DNA of 11,397 nucleotides from an uncultured Prevotellaceae bacterium (GTDB lineage Bacteria > Bacteroidota > Bacteroidia > Bacteroidales > Bacteroidaceae), in contig CAMZHP010000081.1 in NCBI GenBank assembly GCA_947306845.1, forward strand, positions 1 to 11,397, given 5' to 3'. The notes beneath the pieces were generated by a model, which saw only the letters and a program-made list of their open reading frames with translations, ran no database searches and was not told the DNA's origin. Positions within the stretch are counted from its first letter, which is position 1. Each line of letters starts with the position of its first letter. Position numbers and translations under genes: made by a program. This document shows, in pieces, positions 7,757 through 11,397 of this stretch.

Positions 7757-9532
7757 ATGAAACGACTTTTCTTTATTTTATGGACCATCGTCCCCTTGAC
7801 CATGATGGGACAGGGAACCATCACGATGAACCGCGTTTCGGTGCACGACCCATCGATTGTATATGTCGAAGACAATAACTATTGGTATATCTTCGGAAGC
7901 CACCGCGCCTCAGCCTCTTCGAGGAACCTGATGAGTTGGTCTGCCTTCACCGCGCCATGGGCCACGGAAAAATCACGGAATGCCTCCAACCAAGATGCCT
8001 TCATCAACCAAGAAGTCACCTCAGTGACCATCAATGGTCAAGAAGTGGAATTTCCCAATTTCAATGCCATGCAGTGGTCAGCAGCTTATGGAGAAGGCTA
8101 CAATGTGAACGGCAACATGTGGGCACCCGACGTGATCTGGAACAAAAAGATGGGGAAATGGTGCATGTACCTAAGCATCAACGGTCCGAGGTGGAACTCC
8201 AGCATCATCTTGCTGACGAGTGACAACATCCGTGGTCCCTACCGCTATCAGGCCCCCGTCGTCATCAGCGGATTCAACGTGTCCAACAACGAAGGTGTGA
8301 GCTATAAAAAAACCGACCTGGAGATGGTTATCGGGAAACAGAACGCGTTGCCCTCACGCTACAATCGCGGCAATAAATGGGGCGATTACCTTCCCCACTG
8401 CATCGACCCTTGTGTGTTCTATGATGAGGAAGGACAGCTCTGGATGTCATACGGCTCCTGGAGCGGCGGCATCTGGATTCTGAAGCTCAATGAAGACAAC
8501 GGTCTGCGCGACTATGACACCACCTATGCCCTCCAGGGGTCAGGCCAAAACACCAACAGCGACCCCTATTACGGCAAGAAAATCGGTGGCGGCTGGTATG
8601 TCTCGGGAGAAGCCAGCTACATCGAACACATCGGCGACTACTATTACATGTTCATCACTTACGGCGGTTTGGAACAAGCCGGCGGATACCAAATGAGGGT
8701 CTTCCGAGCCATCCATCCCGACGGTCCCTACACCGACCCTAAAGGCACCAACGCCATCTTCACGTCCTACAAGCTCAATTTCGGTCCCAGCTCAGACACC
8801 CGTGGTGAGAACATTTTCGGAGCTTATGGCAGTTGGGGCAACATGCCCGACGGCGAGCGCTCGCAGGGTCATAACTCCATCATCGCCGCCCCTGACGGGC
8901 GCACCTACCTGGTCTATCACACCCGCTTCCAGAATGGAGGAGAGGGCCATCAGGTGCGTGTCCATCAAGTCTTCCTCAACCAGGATGGCTGGCTTTGTGC
9001 CGCCCCATTTGAGTACACAGGAGAGATAACCACCGACAACGACATCGCCACCCAAGAGTTGTTTGGCACCGACTATATCGTCGGCGACTTCAAGCTGCTG
9101 ATTCACCGTTATGGCCTCAACCATAAGGAGAAGGAACTGGGCACACCAGTGAACATCACACTCAATGCTGACGGCACCATCAGCGGCGACAGAACAGGCA
9201 CCTGGGAAATCACACCCGGCACCAGCTATATGACCTTGAAAGTCAACAACGTCATTTACAAAGGAGTTTTGGTGATGCAAACCATGGAGCCCAAGCGCCA
9301 GCGAGCCGTCGCCTTCACGGGAGCAACCACCACAGGCAGTACAGCATGGGCCTACAAGGAAGTGAAAGAAGAGCCAAGCAGCATTGTCAGCATTCCCATC
9401 TCCCACCCCACATCCAAAGGCATCTATGACCTGCAAGGCCGTCGTGTACGCGACAAAGCATCACATGTGCAGGGACTACGACCGGGAATTTACATCATTG
9501 ACGGCAAGAAGGTAGCTATCTCACCACAATAA
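7757..9532 (+). CDS. Secreted GH43 endo-arabinanase-like enzyme with short T9SS-like C-terminal tail
   Basis: The start is the ATG at 7757 (591 residues), because it gives a signal peptide (MKRLFFILWTIVPLTMMGQG) and sits just after 'aggaaac'; the longer in-frame extension overlaps the previous gene. The GH43 propeller has base D31 in 'VHDPSIVY', pKa modulator D217 in 'CIDPCVFYDEEGQLWMSYGS' and acid E285 in 'SGEASYIEHIGDYYYMF'. 'QGHNSI' with H372, a likely Ca2+ ligand, and 'YLVYHTRF' resemble two-domain arabinan endo-1,5-alpha-L-arabinosidases such as Bacillus AbnB/YxiA. A C-terminal beta-barrel domain follows at about 430-535. The last ~40 residues ('GIYDLQGRRV...GIYIIDGKKV') resemble a reduced T9SS sorting signal. 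The gene lies 40 nt after the first GH43 gene with no terminator between, so it is probably co-transcribed. Arabinan is the likeliest substrate, by homology only. Confidence 0.87.
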   Translation: MKRLFFILWTIVPLTMMGQGTITMNRVSVHDPSIVYVEDNNYWYIFGSHRASASSRNLMSWSAFTAPWATEKSRNASNQDAFINQEVTSVTINGQEVEFPNFNAMQWSAAYGEGYNVNGNMWAPDVIWNKKMGKWCMYLSINGPRWNSSIILLTSDNIRGPYRYQAPVVISGFNVSNNEGVSYKKTDLEMVIGKQNALPSRYNRGNKWGDYLPHCIDPCVFYDEEGQLWMSYGSWSGGIWILKLNEDNGLRDYDTTYALQGSGQNTNSDPYYGKKIGGGWYVSGEASYIEHIGDYYYMFITYGGLEQAGGYQMRVFRAIHPDGPYTDPKGTNAIFTSYKLNFGPSSDTRGENIFGAYGSWGNMPDGERSQGHNSIIAAPDGRTYLVYHTRFQNGGEGHQVRVHQVFLNQDGWLCAAPFEYTGEITTDNDIATQELFGTDYIVGDFKLLIHRYGLNHKEKELGTPVNITLNADGTISGDRTGTWEITPGTSYMTLKVNNVIYKGVLVMQTMEPKRQRAVAFTGATTTGSTAWAYKEVKEEPSSIVSIPISHPTSKGIYDLQGRRVRDKASHVQGLRPGIYIIDGKKVAISPQ

Positions 9533-9590
9533 TCCATTATTAGAAAGGAGCTTTGGGGTAGGAACAAAACAAAGTAACGAGATACAGACA

Positions 9591-11120
9591 ATGAAAAAGA
9601 TGATATTGGTGGCCATGGCAGCCTACATGGCCATCATCTGTCTCAACGCGCAGGAAATAACAAAAATCGGTCATGCAACGCTAAGATGGAGCGGTGCGCC
9701 CGGAGATGAGCCTGGTTTTTATGACCAAGGCACCAGCCGGGCATTCAACATCTGCTGGTTTTCGTTCAACTACCCCTCAACAAGCGGCGACGGCCAACCT
9801 GTGACACTTTCTGCGTTGGCCTGTATGCCCGACGGAGGTGGCGACGAGGCAGAGATCAACAATGTCATCGCCGGATGCCACATCACCATCACCGCCAACA
9901 AGGACTGTCCTACGGAATACAATACCTCGGGAGACATGTTCAGTGATATCTTCCTTACCATGTCCCTCGCCAGCAGCAATCTCGGCACCCAAAAAGACCT
10001 TGCCTACCATAATCTTGTCATTCTTCCAGACTACGAAGGCTATGGCATCACAAAAGACAGGGTTCACCCTTATCTGTGCAGCGAAATCACAGCAAGGCAG
10101 GTGACCGATGCTGTGCGCTATGGCATTCAGCTCTACCAAAACGACATCCAACTGGAGAGTATCAGGCTACCTTTCCGCCAGGACTGGCGCACCATCTGTA
10201 CGGGATACTCACAGGGTGGTGCCGTGGCCTTGGCTACTCAGCGCTTCATCGAGGAGCAGGGCCTCAGCAGTGAGCTGCACCTGGCTGGTTCTCTCTGCGG
10301 CGACGGCCCCTACTCCCCACTTGTCACCATCCTCGATTACATGGAACAGGACCGTAAAGAAAAGGAGATATCCATACCCGTGGTCATTCCCCTTATGCTG
10401 AAAGCCATGTGCGACTATGATGAGGAATTGGCCAACCACCAGGTAAGCGATTTCCTGAATGAGCGTTTCTTAGAGACTGGGGTGCTGAATTGGATAGCCA
10501 GCAAGGACATGACTATCGATGACATCATATCCGCTTGGAGATATTTTTACAAGAATGGAAAGGACGGTGACAGCACCTATTACAAGTCGGTGCTGACCAG
10601 CAGTGGCAAGGTAATACTGAGAAACATTCTGAAACCTGAGCTATATGACTATTTCAGTGAGTTGCTGGACAAATATCCCGACTATTCCACCAGAAACATT
10701 CCTTTGCCCGAAGGCGGCACTCCGGCAAAGGACCTGCACAGGGCCCTTGAAAACAACAATCTCACCACGGGATGGATTCCCACTCATCCCGTCTGCCTCT
10801 ACCACAGCACCCATGATGAGGTGGTGCCTTTCCAGAATTACCAAATCGCGGAAAGCAACTTCGGAGAGCAGGTGACGTTCTATCCGTCACTTCTCAACGG
10901 CAAACATGTGGACACAGGCATGGAGTTCTTCGTCAGCGGCCAACGATTCGACGCTATACGCTTCCTCGCTTCAGTGGATAATAATAGCAGCGGAATAGCA
11001 TCCATTGCCTTGCCGCCTACCACCACACAGAAATGGTATGACCTTTCTGGCCGTCCCATCATGGGCGAACCCTCCTCAAAAGGTATCTATATCACTGGAG
11101 GAAGAAAGATACTTCGTTAA
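9591..11120 (+). CDS. Secreted serine alpha/beta-hydrolase (lipase/esterase-like) with short T9SS-like C-terminal tail
   Basis: This 509-residue protein has a signal peptide (about 1-20, cleaved after 'LNA'; C17 is not in a proper lipobox). The hydrolase core shows 'LPDYEGYG' (145-152), nucleophile elbow GYSQGG with S207, the probable acid D409 in 'STHDEVVPF' and the probable catalytic H439 in 'NGKHVDTG'. A helical lid-like insertion lies between about 240 and 350. It resembles the secretory-lipase type of alpha/beta-hydrolase. Next to two GH43 enzymes, a role in removing acyl groups from hemicellulose is plausible, but lipase or peptide hydrolysis cannot be excluded. The last ~35 residues ('KWYDLSGRPI...KGIYITGGRKILR') resemble the tail of the preceding GH43 protein. 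It lies 58 nt downstream of that gene, with no clear promoter or terminator between. Confidence 0.82.
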   Translation: MKKMILVAMAAYMAIICLNAQEITKIGHATLRWSGAPGDEPGFYDQGTSRAFNICWFSFNYPSTSGDGQPVTLSALACMPDGGGDEAEINNVIAGCHITITANKDCPTEYNTSGDMFSDIFLTMSLASSNLGTQKDLAYHNLVILPDYEGYGITKDRVHPYLCSEITARQVTDAVRYGIQLYQNDIQLESIRLPFRQDWRTICTGYSQGGAVALATQRFIEEQGLSSELHLAGSLCGDGPYSPLVTILDYMEQDRKEKEISIPVVIPLMLKAMCDYDEELANHQVSDFLNERFLETGVLNWIASKDMTIDDIISAWRYFYKNGKDGDSTYYKSVLTSSGKVILRNILKPELYDYFSELLDKYPDYSTRNIPLPEGGTPAKDLHRALENNNLTTGWIPTHPVCLYHSTHDEVVPFQNYQIAESNFGEQVTFYPSLLNGKHVDTGMEFFVSGQRFDAIRFLASVDNNSSGIASIALPPTTTQKWYDLSGRPIMGEPSSKGIYITGGRKILR

Positions 11121-11272
11121 TATTCTTTAAATATTCAGAAACTCATTGATTTTGAGAAAATAAAAAGTCGCAAGATGATGTTATTTGCTGATTTTTGAGT
11201 ACCTTTGCAGCCGATTTTCGATCAACATAAAGTCCAACTTTATTAATTCATTTATTTTTTTAATTCACATTT
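11121..11272. other. AT-rich intergenic region between the esterase gene and rpsA
   Basis: No ORF is supported here. Only weak, 4-bp inverted repeats (for example CTCA/TGAG near 11142-11156) follow the esterase stop, so I see no convincing intrinsic terminator. The second half holds the putative rpsA promoter element and an untranslated leader that is extremely rich in A and T just before the start codon. Confidence 0.7.
11200..11207 (+). promoter_or_regulatory. Putative -7 box of the rpsA promoter
   Basis: TACCTTTG at 11200-11207 matches TAnnTTTG of Bacteroidetes housekeeping promoters. No TTTG lies at the expected 19-21 nt upstream, so the -33 part is weak. A start near 11212-11216 would give a leader of about 60 nt that ends in a T/A-rich stretch without a Shine-Dalgarno sequence. 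Confidence 0.6.
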
Positions 11273-11397
11273 ATGTCTAACTTTAAAAATGTCCAGCCGC
11301 TCGAAGACTTCAACTGGGAAGAATTTGAGAATGGCACAATGGGCGAAACAAGCCAAGAAGAGCTTGCAAAAGCTTACGACGAGACACTCAACAAAGT
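11273..11397 (+). CDS. rpsA: 30S ribosomal protein S1 (3' truncated by window end)
   Basis: Only 41 codons are visible, beginning MSNFKNVQPLEDFNWEEFEN and continuing with 'SQEELAKAYDETLNK'. This matches my recollection of the distinctive N-terminus of Bacteroidetes S1, a short acidic lead-in ahead of the first S1/OB-fold repeat, which itself lies beyond the window. S1 binds A/U-rich mRNA leaders on the 30S subunit and is central to initiation in a phylum that seldom uses Shine-Dalgarno pairing. The gene's own leader is such an A/U-rich stretch. The ATG at 11273 is the first in-frame start after the leader. Confidence 0.85.
   Translation, partial: MSNFKNVQPLEDFNWEEFENGTMGETSQEELAKAYDETLNK

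Noticed and set aside
8792..9436. A 214-residue open frame on the - strand
   Set aside because: It lies opposite the conserved GH43 motifs and the following C-terminal domain, and shows no recognisable motif of its own.
11121..11165. Inverted repeats after the esterase gene as a terminator
   Set aside because: The stems are only 4-5 bp, AT-rich and not followed by a proper T run.

Overview
The window looks like chromosomal DNA of a Bacteroidales bacterium, most likely a Prevotella/Segatella-type organism. The protein families (PorW/SprE, PorX, GH43 enzymes), the Bacteroidetes-type promoter (TTTG-N19-TAnnTTTG), the A-rich leaders with little Shine-Dalgarno sequence, and the N-terminus of ribosomal protein S1 all point that way. 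Every complete gene is on the + strand, and nothing suggests an insertion sequence, phage, CRISPR array, tRNA or rRNA.

Layout. (1) Positions 1-5486 hold a tight three-gene block. It starts with the 3' part of a large TPR protein of the PorW/SprE type IX secretion (T9SS) family. Next is PorX, a response regulator with an alkaline-phosphatase-superfamily output domain, and then the tRNA t6A-synthesis ATPase TsaE. The two junctions are only 3 nt each. A strong hairpin terminator with a UACG tetraloop closes the block. (2) Positions 5542-11120 hold a second unit with its own well-formed promoter: two secreted GH43 family enzymes (one beta-xylosidase/arabinofuranosidase-like, one endo-arabinanase-like) and a secreted serine alpha/beta-hydrolase. 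Together they look like a small toolkit for arabinan or arabinoxylan side chains. No SusC/SusD pair is present, so it is not a canonical polysaccharide utilisation locus within the window. (3) Positions 11121-11272 are an AT-rich intergenic region with an rpsA leader, followed by the first 41 codons of rpsA.

How the pieces may fit. PorW and PorX are a structural/accessory part and a regulator of the type IX secretion system. Two of the three downstream enzymes end in a short 'YDLxGR...GIYI..G+K' tail resembling a reduced T9SS C-terminal signal, so the locus may carry secretion machinery next to its own cargo; this is inference. The most unusual sequence is the last ~300 residues of the PorW-like protein. 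It is a disordered tail built from four different tandem-repeat families, with an acidic/hydrophobic mini-motif recurring about eight times.
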